Source: Toxonevra muliebris (Eukaryota > Arthropoda > Insecta > Diptera > Pallopteridae). From it: a stretch of DNA of 64,000 nt. The notes under the pieces are model-generated. The model had not been told where the DNA came from. It saw only the letters and a program-made list of their open reading frames with translations, and ran no database searches. Of the stretch, positions 1-11,773 are shown in pieces. The stretch covers positions 58,106,079-58,170,078 of the forward strand of contig OY829327.1 in the NCBI GenBank assembly GCA_963691655.1. Direction: 5' to 3'. Every line of letters begins with the position of its first letter. Within the stretch, counting starts at the first letter, position 1. The translations under genes were made by a program, and so were the position numbers.

Positions 1-148
1 TCGAATTTTTATTATAAAAGTCGTCAAATTTAAAAAGGTCTATTTCATTGTTATTTCCTTAATGCCTGAAAAAATACGATGCCGGACAAAGTGTCCAACC
101 CCTAACTATCAGGCCTAATTCCTAACGTATGGCAAGCCTACATATATA

Positions 149-830
149 CACTGGCGGTCACAAAAACCGCACCACTTGCAATACTGCTGCAATTTCGGTA
201 ATATTTCCTAACTTTGCTCAAATTTCCCTTCCCTTTTAAAGGAGATTCCCTTGTTTATTTTTTAAGAATGTATTTAAGTGGAAAGTACCATTTTTTATTG
301 CGCTTTTTTGACGAAAAGAGGAATTTTTGAAAAAGTGCTGAAAACAACTGCAAAATATAAACAACTGTCGCACCACCAAAACATCGAAATTTTTGTTTTT
401 AGGTATCAAGGAGTGTCATAAAGTTAAATATCTGAAGAAATCTGATTCCTACATTCGACTGCTGTTGGACTGATCCAGAAAAAAGGCAATTTGTACCCGC
501 TTGAAAGGACAAAAGGATCAAGAAGACTATGGAAGACAAATATGAGAGAAAATGGCATTACCTGAAAGAGAACCATAAATTATCGATTCAAAAGCGCAGT
601 CACAATAAGAACTGAGCTAAATAGCTATTACAACGTGAATATAAATGTCGAAACTTTACGCAGAAAGAAACAAAAGTTCGGTCTGTATGGGAGACGATCA
701 GCCAAAAAGTCGTTGTTGACGAAATGGATGGAAACAAATCGCCTGGCATGGACTAAAAACTACAGCAATTGAACTCTGGCAGACTCGAGAAAAGTTATAT
801 GATCGGGCAAATTAAACTTATGCTGATGGT
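149..830 (+). mobile_element. Tc1-like DNA transposon, 5' part with decayed transposase N-terminus
   Basis: The left end reads CACTGGCGGTCACAAAAACC directly after a TA dinucleotide (147-148), matching the style of Tc1-family inverted repeats and the TA target. From about 410 to 825 the plus strand, read across frame breaks, resembles a Tc1 transposase DNA-binding region. One segment reads like the GRPRKT hook and the SA.TIRTELN helix. The stretch at about 600-770 reads NVNINVETLRRKKQKFGLYG and then KKSLLTKWMETNRLAWTKNY, which follows the Tc1 pattern T.RR.L...GL..R...KKPLL......RL.WAK. Past it, TLADSRKVI corresponds to the segment before the first catalytic aspartate, but the expected WSDE reads stop-S-G, so that aspartate is lost. 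The rest of the transposase and the right end are not seen. Several in-frame stops make it a pseudogene. The superfamily call is fairly secure; the subfamily is not. Confidence 0.6.
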
Positions 831-838
831 GATGGTGT

Positions 839-1045
839 TTAGTTCACTTTTAATGCGGCCAATTTCATCAAGAATCTCTTCGATTCTTCAATTTTAGCCG
901 CAATGATGCCATTTTGCTTGGCAAAACCAGGATCCATTGGTTGCCAAAGACATGGAGACGAGCCGTAGTCTGCTAACTTAGGTGTTTTCGACGAAGGTGA
1001 GATAATAGCGTCGTCACGGATGCGTTTATGAGCTTGGCTCTCCAT
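839..1045 (-). CDS. Unidentified 68-residue basic, proline- and lysine-containing protein (possible small gene or exon)
   Basis: An open frame runs from ATG (1045) to a stop at 839 on the minus strand. The product is balanced in composition, unlike the low-complexity chance ORFs around it: a KRIRDDAIISPSSKTPK segment near residues 7-23 resembling a nuclear-localisation or phosphorylation-prone tail, a G/P/W patch (YGSSPCLWQPMDPG) near 27-40, and a charged, helix-prone C-terminus (AAKIEESKRFLMKLAALK). The DNA is also richer in G+C than its flanks. I do not recognise the family. It abuts the decayed Tc1-like transposase at 149-830, so it could be host sequence beside the transposon, a captured exon, a retrocopy, or a chance ORF. 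No promoter, splice sites or poly(A) signal clearly belong to it. Confidence 0.35.
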   Translation of the reverse strand: MESQAHKRIRDDAIISPSSKTPKLADYGSSPCLWQPMDPGFAKQNGIIAAKIEESKRFLMKLAALKVN

Positions 1046-1791
1046 GTTGTTTAAGTATTTTTGTATTAAACATTTTTTTTGTATTAAAAAGAATTATTTA
1101 GTTTAGTTTAACTGTCCTCAAATTCGTTTCACTACCACTTTGTTCATATATTGTGTACAAGTGTGAATGTTTGTGCAAATGTTAAAAAGTTAGTTTATTA
1201 CGATCAAATGAATTGATTCGAGAATTTGTCGCAAACTCAAGGCAATTTATCAGAAAAAAAACAAAATACTTTTATATTACACGTTTTCAGCAGTGAAAGT
1301 TTAATAAATTTAAAAAGAAAGCCGGCGGCTTCAATCTCTTAATAAATGATATATTTCTTTAAAAAATTACGCAGCGCAAAAAAAAGTTCGACAGTTACGA
1401 CACTCAATTTAGAACATTGATTTTATTCAATTTTACAGTTTAGACACGCTTAACCCTTTCAAGCTCTAATTTTAATGGAGCTTGGTAGGAACCTTTAGTA
1501 CTGAAATTATGTAGAACAACCACTGGATAACCTCGTCCTCCAATTTTTTTATTTTCATATCCTCTTGTTTTTTATGAACATATCTTATATATTTATTTTA
1601 TCTATATATACATATATTTATCCGCTTAGTAATAGTTTATAGCATTTTTTTAAAGCTTTTAGGAAAAATTTTTGCTCTTAAGTTTTTGACTTAAAACAAA
1701 AAATGTAAAAAAATGACAAAATCACTAAATTTTAAATGTTCGGCAACCAGAAAAGGTGAAGAATACCTAACGCAACTGAATGCATATTTTA
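1046..1791. other. AT-rich non-coding stretch, nothing recognised
   Basis: No ORF, RNA gene, transposase motif or clear repeat is supported here. It contains homopolymer A/T runs and short TATA-type tracts only. Confidence 0.5.
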
Positions 1792-2234
1792 GCTGTGTTT
1801 TATTCGCCAGTCAGTTTAACATGTGCGAATAAAACGACCAAGTTGTTAAATCTCTTTTTTGTTATAATGTTATTCACAATGAAACTGCTCAACAGCTAGA
1901 GCTGAAACATTTTAATGGATCCCAGTCATTGCGGTCAATCGCGAGCATTGTTTTTGGTTTTTACTCGTTATAAGAATATTTAAGGATGATTTTAACTTAT
2001 GTTCACCACCAGACATTTTAAATATTTTCGTTTTCTGTTTTTTGCCAAACTGTCATGCTTCTTGTTTCGCAATTAGTAGTTCAAAATAGAATTTGATGTA
2101 GTTAAAAAACTTGTTAAGTCTACATAGCAGCTATAATTATACGTGTTATCTCTACCGCTTTGTTGTTATTTTCCCCATACAATTATCGCTGCTAGTTATA
2201 TATAACTAGAAGCAAGTGGCGAATAAAACGCAGC
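1792..2234. mobile_element. MITE-like element, TA target site, ~18-bp terminal inverted repeats
   Basis: The left end GCTGTGTTTTATTCGCCA (from 1792) is the reverse complement of the right end, with a single difference (right end read inward: GCTGCGTTTTATTCGCCA, ending at 2234). Each end is flanked outward by TA (1790-1791 and 2235-2236), the target-site duplication expected for Tc1/mariner-type elements. The motif GCGAATAAAACG recurs inside at about 1826. At 443 bp with no coding capacity it fits a MITE. Assignment to Tc1/mariner rests on the TA flanks alone. Confidence 0.6.
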
Positions 2235-2236
2235 TA

Positions 2237-3205
2237 TTATTACTAGTAAAACTTGTTAAACACTTATTTTATGACGAATTAAAGGCAACATCGGGCATGA
2301 AAGGTTTAATGAAAAATCCTTCAGAAGCAAAGTATAGTGTTCTTATTGTCTTGTTGTAATGTTGGTACCATCTGGTGTAATTCTGCCATGTTACAGGCTG
2401 CTAACGAAAAGTATAACATCTAATGTTGCTGAAATAGAATAAAGTAAAACCGCTTTTAATTGATGTTTGTGATAATCGTACCGGGCATGAATGTTTGAAT
2501 AGTCAAAACGTATTTTTCGAATTAAATCGTAAGTTTTTTTTTAATACCTCACACTATGTTCAACGTGTAAAATTATAATTTATGTGATTTTGATCAAACG
2601 ATTCAGATTGGGGAAATAATGGAGTCCTGTGTTTTTTTGTAATTAGATTACAAATAAAAAATGATTGAAATATAATGCACTCTTGAAGGTTTTATACAGA
2701 CAGAAAGCCCTGTACAGTGTACATATTATTATTTTAAAGAGCTTATGTGTAATATTATTTAAATTTATAAAAAGAAAATTGTTCTGAAATGCCATAATCT
2801 GCACAGACGAATGTTTAAGACTGCAGAAAATGGGATTTTAATACCATTGAAATCAATGTAAATAATGTGACATTCTTTTTCATGCTATTTGGCCATTTCG
2901 CCTGCTGCAGGACGGACGTGGCGGCCGGTGCGGGAAGGTTATGGCAAACATTTTATATTTCTTTTGCTCTGTTAATCAAAAAGAAATTTCTTGCTTTTTT
3001 TATTTCACACCAGACAGATAGACGGAGAGCACAACAAAAGCACTACACATGTACAACATTGCAACAGTCGCTGTCGTTATCATTTTCGCGATTTGGTTTT
3101 TATGAGTGCGTGTTAAGTGAACATGTGTATGTGTGCATGCTTTATGAATGTATGGTATATATATATATATATATATACCATACCATATATATATATATAT
3201 ATACC

Positions 3206-3236
<31 letters not shown>

Positions 3237-5084
3237 ATGTATGTAGGCCTTACTGTCATTTTGCTTGTGTGTATGTTTCTCCCTGTCAGTCTGTCAAATA
3301 CTTTGTCTAGTTGTTTGCGTGCATGAAAAGCAAATTGTTTCTTTAAACTTTTTCTTTTAACAAAATTTGAGCATTTCATTTTCTTATTCTATGCATTCTG
3401 CTCCTCGAAATAGCGCGTAAATGTGCTTTAATTTCTACGCCAGCGTCAGTCATTTTTCTTTTTGGTAATTGAATTGCTACTGTTTGTTGTTGGCATTGAC
3501 GTTGTCATTGTCAGCATTTTTCTCTCTTTTACTGTCATTTCATGTGTTTGAGTGATTTTGTGCATGCTTAGTGCAATTTTTAAACTGATCGCTTCGTATT
3601 TAATTTTTTTTTTTTTTGTGACTTTTTAGTGAAATTTTATTGTTTATTTGTTTGTAAGCTTCTATGCAGATATTCTGTATCTTTGTGGGACAAGTTGACT
3701 TTTTTTTTGTTGTTTCATTTTTTAGCTGTATTTAAGTGTGTAGATGTTCTCAATTGTGTTTAGCAACTTTTACATTTAACTTTTTTGTTTTTTCTTTCTT
3801 TCTTTCTCACAATTTTTGTTTTTCAAACTAAAATTTGTTTACTATGATGCAGTAGGTTGTTTTAGTCTGAGTCTTTCAACGGAGGAAAAAAGTTTTCCAG
3901 CACACTTCTTTTGATTTCAATAATGTGTATCTGAATTATAATATTTATATTGAAAGTATTTTTTGTTTTTTACCATTTTTTGCATATTTTAAATTCAGAT
4001 TTTATGTTGGTATATTTCTTAAGATAAAATGACTCATTTCTTAAAAAAAAGTTATTGGCATTTTCGATATTTTATATAAGTCTGCAGCTGTCTTCAAGTG
4101 AGTCTGTGGCCATGACTAAATCAGGGTGACATATGTACATATATATTGTATGTATGAAAAAAGTGAAGACAAATGAAAAATCAAAAAAAAAATTTAATGG
4201 AAATATGCTATCCATATACACACTCATACTTACATACAGATAAGCAGGATCGTAGAGAGAAAACCGGGCTAGGAAGGGAAAAAGGTCCAACTTATGGGCT
4301 CCATGCCTTTGAAACATCTCTCTTCACAGAAAGCTAGTCTCTAGTCTTCAAGCTCTTTTTACATTTTAAAGGAAATAAAGTATAAAGGACATTCCATATC
4401 AAATTTACAAGCATAAATTTAAATCAGTGTTAAATATTTTTCCCCGATTTTCACTGAAAAAATAATCAAAACGTATTTTTTTGTTTCAATAAAACTATTT
4501 ATTAACTATTAATGTTTTATAGAAAAACATGATAATGAAAGTTTATTGTATAGTTAACTGTGTTTCTTAATTCATTAAGAATTAAATTTTGCTTGCAGGT
4601 TTTAAATACATAAATTTTGCGAAAGTTATAAACAAATTTAATTTTGAAAAAATGAAATTTTTTTTTTTAATTTTACAGTCTAAAATGATTCATTAATGTT
4701 TAACCATTCCGGTTCGGAAACCTTGAGGCGGGGATACGCCCCAAATTTTTAAATAGTTATGTTTCTTACAATTTTCAATGGAAAGTAAAAGCAATTTTAA
4801 AATATCCTGCAAAGGAAGTATAATCCTGGGGTAAAAATATTCAATCCATCCCGAAAATCTATATTTTTAGTGATTTTACATTTTTATGATTTTTATTTTA
4901 AAAGCAATACGATTTTTTGAAGTACATGGAATAAAACTGTCTCATCTGTCCCGAAAAGGTTTTGACAATTCAGCAATTTTATGTTGAAAAACATTAGTGA
5001 TGTAGAATAATGTTGATTAGAAATTAAAATTTATATGGGGGTGAAAAAAATGGTTTTATTATATTAGATAATAACGTAAATGAG
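2237..5084. other. Non-coding AT-rich region with a TA microsatellite
   Basis: No gene is supported. Open frames over 2867-3379 are produced by the (TA)n tract at 3149-3235. 3400-4000 is T-rich, TG-containing sequence typical of fly introns. Nothing else is recognised. Confidence 0.5.
3149..3235. repeat. (TA)n microsatellite interrupted by TACCATACCA-type units
   Basis: Three TA tracts are separated by CCATACCA and CCA interruptions, so the outer tracts can pair with each other and with themselves. The tract gives spurious Tyr-Ile open frames on both strands. Confidence 0.9.
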
Positions 5085-5467
5085 GGTAATTCGGTTCGAT
5101 GTATATAATTCGGATCGATTTTGTTTTGCTAATAACTTTTCTTTGAGATTTTTTAAAATCACGCCCTTTTTTCGAAACCAACGAGAATTTTTTCTCTTTC
5201 TAATGGTATGCAACACTTATTTCAATTATTTCAAATTAATCAGTTTTAAGCGAAGAAATAAAGAGTGAGCGTATTTTCATGCAAAGTCTTAGCAAATAAA
5301 ATAAGAAACCCACAAATTTTATAACAATTATAACATTTGTGCCGGTAAGTATATTTATAAAATTTATATAGGGTTTTATTCACTAAATATTATAGTTTGG
5401 TAAAAAAACACCATTTTAAAAAGCATACTAAGAAAAAAATTTACTTTTAAAATCTATCCGAATTACC
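5085..5467. repeat. Short element bounded by GGTAATTCGG(A/T)TCGAT inverted repeats
   Basis: The left boundary GGTAATTCGGTTCGAT (5085-5100) mirrors ATCTATCCGAATTACC at 5452-5467, with two mismatches over 16 bp. A second inner unit (AATTCGGATCGAT) lies near 5108. No coding potential. It may be a MITE or a tandem-repeat relic; target-site duplication is not clear. Confidence 0.4.
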
Positions 5468-6090
5468 AGCATGGGCTTCTCTACTTGCATATTAGTCGGA
5501 TCGATGATCCGAATTACAACCAAAAAAGTTGTTTGCCTAATTACAAAATTTAGGAAAACTGTACAGTTTTAATTAATGAAAGTTTTTTGCTTGTGATTTA
5601 GATATAATGTTTGGTAATGATGTTTGGAGGTAATTCGGATCGACCCTTTGTTTAGAAAGTTTTTGTGGAATTTGAGTTCAAAGTTTCGATAAACTTAAAA
5701 TATATATTGAATTTTAGTCAACAATTTTGCATTTTAAAATCAAAAAATATATTTTTTTTTATTGAAATATTAATTGAAATTAATAGCGTTTAGAGTTATA
5801 CCAATTTTGAAACTAACTTGTAATTTTTAGTCAAATTCAATATGGAATATATTTTTAAAAACTAAGTAGTTTGTGTTACATGATTAGTATTTTTCTTATT
5901 CCAAACTACATTCAAATTTTTGACTATGAATGATTCGAAAATATGATTTTTTATATATTTCATTGTTCATCACCACACGTGCGTGGCAACTGACTAGCGG
6001 ATTCAGAGATTTACCTTAAGAGGGTTAACATTTGTTCATCCCTTTTAAATTTTTTATTATTTGTGGCCAAATATATGAAATTCCTATCTG

Positions 6091-6215
6091 TAAGGAAAGG
6101 GGGGAGTTAGGAAGGCGTTGGGAAAGGGGGAAAGTTGAGGAAGGGAGGTTGGGGTGGAATTGGGAGGAGGTTAGGGGGAGTTGGAGTCGAGGTCAGGGGT
6201 ATTTAACCTCAAATC
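6091..6215 (+). repeat. G-rich, strongly strand-asymmetric purine tract
   Basis: The plus strand carries at least eight runs of three to six G separated by short spacers, almost without C, in a region otherwise about two-thirds AT. This composition could form G-quadruplex or triplex structures (inference). It also creates a Gly/Arg/Glu-rich chance ORF. Confidence 0.6.
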
Positions 6216-6420
6216 CTTTTCCCTTTCCTACGCCCCTTAGATCCGCTATTGCTCCTACGTAAGATTGCACAGTCTCATACTTTTGTTTTTAATATATTCG
6301 TATCTACACCAAATTTCACTAAGATCGGACAAACGGTATATGTTAAGATAAGGAAAACACATAGATTTGGACAACAATTTGTATGTATGTGTGTGTATGT
6401 ATTTACGCATACATATTGAT

Positions 6421-6562
6421 GATTCGATACAAGTATATACAAGTAAATACTCGATACTTTTTATTCGATTCAAGTACTTTTTTTACTCATATTTTTACCA
6501 TAAGTATTATGCTTAGTATCGGAAAAAAGGATCAGTATTGGATACTCGATACTTTTGGAAAA
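6421..6562. repeat. Degenerate CGATACTTTT / AAGTATC repeat cluster
   Basis: Variants of TCGATACTTTTT and CAAGTA alternate in both orientations (for example near 6450, 6470, 6515 and 6550). The same motif clusters recur at about 50560-50650 and 52790-52915, suggesting a shared transposon end or satellite. Confidence 0.55.
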
Positions 6563-7574
6563 TATTTATTTAAAAAACTGAAATATGGCTATACAATATT
6601 TAAAATTGTGGATCGTATTAAAATATTTTACAACAAATGCTACTGCAGAATTATTCAATATGAATATTCAAAATCTTTCAGTCCCTATTGCAATATTCCA
6701 AAGTATGAAAATATTGCAGTACAGTATTGAAGTTCTAGAAAATATGGCCGGCCATGCATGCAGAACAAAATGTTTATTGAAACCGTTTCATTGAAATAAA
6801 ATATTTTTAACAAGGTATAATCTGTTGATTAGTTTCCATTCTATTATAAATTTTCTAGTGATTTGCATTTTTTTCTAAGCGATGTAAGTAACTATTAAAA
6901 AAAAAGTTATGTTTTGTTTTTTGCGGTAGTTAACAACTTTAAAAGAGGAAGAAATATACTTTTATTATAAATATATATTTATCATAAATCTGTAATCCTT
7001 ATTTTTAGCACTCAAAGTTTACCTTGCAAAAATCGATCCGAATTACCTACACTTACGTTATGTGTTGGTGCATTTTTACTCTACTGAACATAATAGCGTT
7101 TACAAGCTAGGCATCGAGTACTCATTGTGATTTTCATCACTTAATAAAGTAGGGGAGATGAAACTGAAATATTAAGTCAAAGTTAAGTATTTCATGATGC
7201 ATACGACCATTTTTACATACGGTTTTTATTTTTAAAAAATTTTCGAATTTAGCTTCCACAAGCCCTCTATAATCGCCTCTTTGAATATTGAATTGCTCAG
7301 GCTATATGCAGTTAAAGCGGAGTGACCTTTCGGGGACTCTAAAAGGTGTCAAGAAAAAGAGCAATTATATACTTTCGACGTTATTCATTTAACTAAAATT
7401 TGTCAAGATTTTTTCAACAACATCCAAATAAATTTGAAAAGTTAAAATTACGTAATAAGATTAAAGTGTTGCACCTAGTAGTATGAGGCTTATCGATAGA
7501 TCAAGGTTGGATATAACAGTGGAAGTGCAGTAGGTGCATCTACACTGACACATGAGCAGATCAATTGAGATATA

Positions 7575-7700
7575 TCAATTGTGGTCGCCGCGGTGTTGTG
7601 GTTGTGCTGCATGTTTATGCAGTTACCAGGGTTCGATACTTGGCATTGTCGAGAAATTTTTCTAAACGGAACCACCCCTACCTTAAGGGAGAAATACAAC
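7575..7700 (+). repeat. tRNA-derived SINE-like fragment
   Basis: GTGGTCGCCGCGGTGTTGTGG near 7580 is A-box-like, and GGGTTCGATACTTGG near 7628 resembles an RNA polymerase III B box (GGTTCGANTCC). The spacing suits a tRNA-like head. The acceptor ends do not pair, so it is not a functional tRNA. Low certainty. Confidence 0.3.
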
Positions 7701-10700
7701 TAGAAGCACCAAAAAAGGCAATTTTTTAAAATTTTTTAGAGAAGCCTATACAAATTTTCAGATTGATTTTTTTTTTTTATATTAAAGCTCTGACTTTTAA
7801 AAATACAATTTTCAATATCGTAGAAATTTTTTTGCTAAAAATTTGTTGTTATTTTGCCGACAAAACAAAATCTAAGTTACTGACAAAAAAATCCTACGAC
7901 AAAGACCAGACAATTATGTATATAAAAACCACAAAAAATTTCAGGTCAATCGGTTTAGTGGTTATCGAAATATTTTGCTGATTTGAAAAACATGGTTTCG
8001 AGAAAAACGCGTTTTAAGGATGAGCAATGACTTGTTCTACCTGTCTAATCCAGTTGGAGTTTTTTCTTGAACTTTTTAGCAGATATTTTTAAGAACTTAC
8101 GCTTCAAAAAAACACAAAAACTGAAAAATCGATTTTTTGACCATTCTAGGAGTACTAGGAGTAGGTATATTCCCCCTTAAGGAAAGCTTTTCACTTCGCT
8201 ATTCAGATTCGGTAAGGAACTCCCTTCTATTCGTGTACAAATATAACTTGCTCAACATGAATAAATGGTTGGTCTAGGCTCTCCATGGGGTGTTGTGCCA
8301 TAACAGCAGTAGAATTTGAACGTACTCCTAATACTGTACTGCGCAGAAAATTTGCAAGAACTCTGACCAATATACTTTGAATTTTTTTAAGAGGTTTTAA
8401 TTTTTTCGTCCCCTTAAAATATTTTTTTTTTTTGCAGTACGACTAACGATCAAAATGTTTGATATTTTCATCGGAAGGGAGGAGCGATTTTTTACAGCGA
8501 TTTTATGTACTTTTTTATCTGAGTGCGGGTCAGAAATTGATTATGGATAAAAACCCAGTACAGCTGTATTGTTTCTGGGAAGTAAACAGTTTGTTTTGTT
8601 TCTTGAGTTATTAATAGTGGTTGGATTTTGATGGGTTTTGCGTTTTTTTAACTTTAGATCTTTAGATAAAGGCCGAAAATCGATTCAGGCGGAGTAGGAT
8701 CCAAAAATATAAATTTCGTTTTGCATTTTGTGCATTTCTCAATAAAGTAATTTTTTGACAGTTTTTGTAATTTGCTTAAGTTACATTCATAAATGCTTAT
8801 TCATAAATATTTAATAATCTTGAATTTTAAAACAAAGTTTTGAATAAATGTTCCTATGGTTATGTGAAATTTTTCAGATTATTTGGTTATGGTAATATTT
8901 TATATCAATGCAATTTTTCTTGATTTTTATGATGATGCATTTCTAGAATATTAAAATCTGATTTCTAGTTACCTTATACCTTATATAGTATGTTGCAGTC
9001 ATATGGTGGAATTTGATTCCTGGACTGTAATTTTGTTTTTTGTTTTCCTTTGTTAATGTACATAAGTACTGCACTTGCTACAGGATCACATTAAAACTAA
9101 ATAAATTATACAATAATCCACAAAGAGAAACGCATAAAATTTTAAATAACTTGTTGTAAAACCAACGCACACACAAAAACAAGCTAAATTACTTTGTTAA
9201 AAAATTCATTAATATTAATTCTATTAAATTCAAATCTGAAGCAATACTCAAGGAACTCTTAAAGCAATTAAGACTACTTGCAAGATACTCCGAAAGAGAT
9301 TGTCAACTTGGGAATTAATGTACATGCACAATTTACATTGTACATATGCTTTCACGTGTAGGCGCACGAGGGTCATACTGAAAGTCGCAGCTTTTATACG
9401 AAAATCCCGAAATGTTTTAATTTTGGGAAAGAGAAGAAAGGAGTCAGAAAGGAAGAAAGGAGTTAGTGCTATGATCACACTGGCATGTGAAGTTTTTGAT
9501 GATTGGAAGAACAAGCAGTGATTTCCTATAAGCGCCGAACTCGATTTGAGATGCAGAATTTTTCTATCACGTTCGAATTTCTACCGTCTCTAAACTAGTA
9601 ATATTTACTATTTTTGAGCCGATCCTGAAAATTATTCGAATTTTTAATAATTTTCTACCGTTTATAAAATAAAGAAACAAATTTTTGGATTACAATTTTT
9701 ATTAGTTTCGTTATAATCTGCCATTACTTACTATTTGGGCTGTTTCAAGAATGTTTCTGATCCGGCGTTTAAGTTCACTGCAATTTGAAAAAACTATAGC
9801 TTTAAAATGTTAAATTTAGTTTTATTTGAGTTTATAAACTTTACTGTTAGAGCTTCATAATAAATTACCTACTACTAATTATTGTCCCAATTCGATAAGT
9901 TTTTGCTGAGATGTCGAATTTTTAGATTTAGTTTTTATATTTTTAGGTGAGCTTTCTTTGAAAAATGTCGATAAAATTAATAAAATCAAATACCTCAAGA
10001 ATATTAGAAATATCACAGTTTCTGGAATAACTAATGAAAAATTGAAGACAATTTGTAGATTTTATAGACTGGCTTTATCGAACGTTAGGGTTAAGAGTGC
10101 TTGTTTTTATCACTTTAAAACAACGTCTGGATTATGAAGGTAAGTTTTCATTGAAAACTGGTAATTTTAAAATATCTGAATTCTTAATTTCGTGTTTTTT
10201 CCAAAAATCATATAGTCAACTCCGGGCTTAGAAATTCAGCTATCTGTTTTAACATTTTTAGGTGCTTATATACTGCAACTTTTAACGAGAAGTAAAAATA
10301 AAAAATAAAGATTAAAGAAACTGCCAGCCATACCCTAGTAAATTTGTGTAAATTTAACCGCCACAAACGCACACTCACTCCGACAAATGGGCATTCAAAT
10401 ATCTACAAGCGAAAGGATCTGCAAAAAAGAAACGTAAAGATGAAACATGTGCATGCAACAAACACAACAACAACGTGAATACTACGGCTGTGAAGAGCAA
10501 ACATAAATACAGGCGCATAAGCTTTTAGGGAAAGGCAGACAGCCATACACAGGCTGCTTCTTCTAATGTAATTAAATTGCTACTTTTACGTTGGGTTGTT
10601 GTTGTGTTTCTCTAATACTGGTAAACATCATGTTGTGCGGCTTTGAAGGATTAGAGAACTGAGTACTAAAGTGGATTTCACTCGAAATGCAACCAGGACT

Positions 10701-11773
10701 AGATAAATATACATTTATTTGAACTTAAAACTGCGACAGATGAAGAAGGAGATTCAGCGACGTAGCAAAACTTCTAACTACAAATGTTATTGAAAAAATA
10801 TTTAAACCCATATTTATTTAATATGCGCCCAAGATTTGGTCATCGAACATCAAAATCTTTGCACATCATAACTCATACATTGTTACACATTTCGAGGATA
10901 TTTGAAATTTTACAGGAGATACAAAAAACTGAATCTCGTTTCTACAGTTCCAAAAATCCGAGAAAGGCTCTTTTTGAAATTTGTGATTCACTTATACCAG
11001 TTTGTTATCAAAAACGAGTTAAAAAACCTAGGACTTTTCAGATCTTTTTAAGAGAGTTTGATGGCTTTTAATTGCACATTTACAAATATCAAATAAAAAA
11101 AAATAATATTTCTCTATTGAAGTAAAAGTTGTTAATGACTTAAAACTCCTTGTTACAAGACGCTTATGTACGCTTAACACGAAAATTATACGTTTTAATG
11201 AACGTATAATGCCATTAAATGTGATTTAATTTTTCATTTACATACACAAATTGATATGTAAATTTTTTCATACCCACACGTAAAAGCGTGTAGGTATTAA
11301 TTAAAAATTGCATATTTTACAAAAAACAAAAAAAAAAAAAAAATAAAACTGTGTGCTTAATTTATTCACGCAAATGGTGTGAAGGTTCAGTTTTAATGAT
11401 TATAAAATATTAACTTGTCTGTTTTCAAATTTAACATGCACTTAAGTACATATAGTATGTAACAAATAGAAATTTCCAAACAACAAATAAAAACTTTAGT
11501 CCCGAAAATTTTCCGAATAATATAATACTTTCAATTTATTTTTACATCATTATTAACCTACATGAAATGTTATTGAAATAGCAATAATAATTAGAAGGAA
11601 TAGCATTTGGTATTATTTTTTCTAAAGTTTAATATTAACAATTGATAGTACGATGTTTCAAAAGTAAGTTTCCAAAAACGTCAATATCCAAAATGGCCAA
11701 CAATTTTAGTTAATTGGTCTTCTATAGAGAAAACCAAGTTTCTATATCGATCTGTAGTTTTTCTTACCTAATA
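7701..11773. other. Non-coding region, nothing firmly recognised
   Basis: About 4 kb of AT-rich sequence. The open frames here are short, of low-complexity composition and without motif support. No RNA gene, inverted-end element or transposase motif was found by eye. Confidence 0.4.

Larger units (their letters stand above)
5629..7047. repeat. Second interval bounded by GGTAATTCGGATCGA inverted repeats
   Basis: GGTAATTCGGATCGAC at 5629-5644 is the inverse of ATCGATCCGAATTACC ending at 7047. Another inverted unit, GATCCGAATTACAACC, stands between the two intervals near 5505. The 1.4 kb interior has no transposase; it holds the G-rich tract and a cluster of CGATACTTTT-type repeats, so it may be a composite rather than a single element. 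Confidence 0.3.

Noticed and set aside
2867..3379. Overlapping ORFs on both strands, up to 147 codons
   Set aside because: They are translations of the (TA)n tract (Tyr-Ile repeats) and its flanks.
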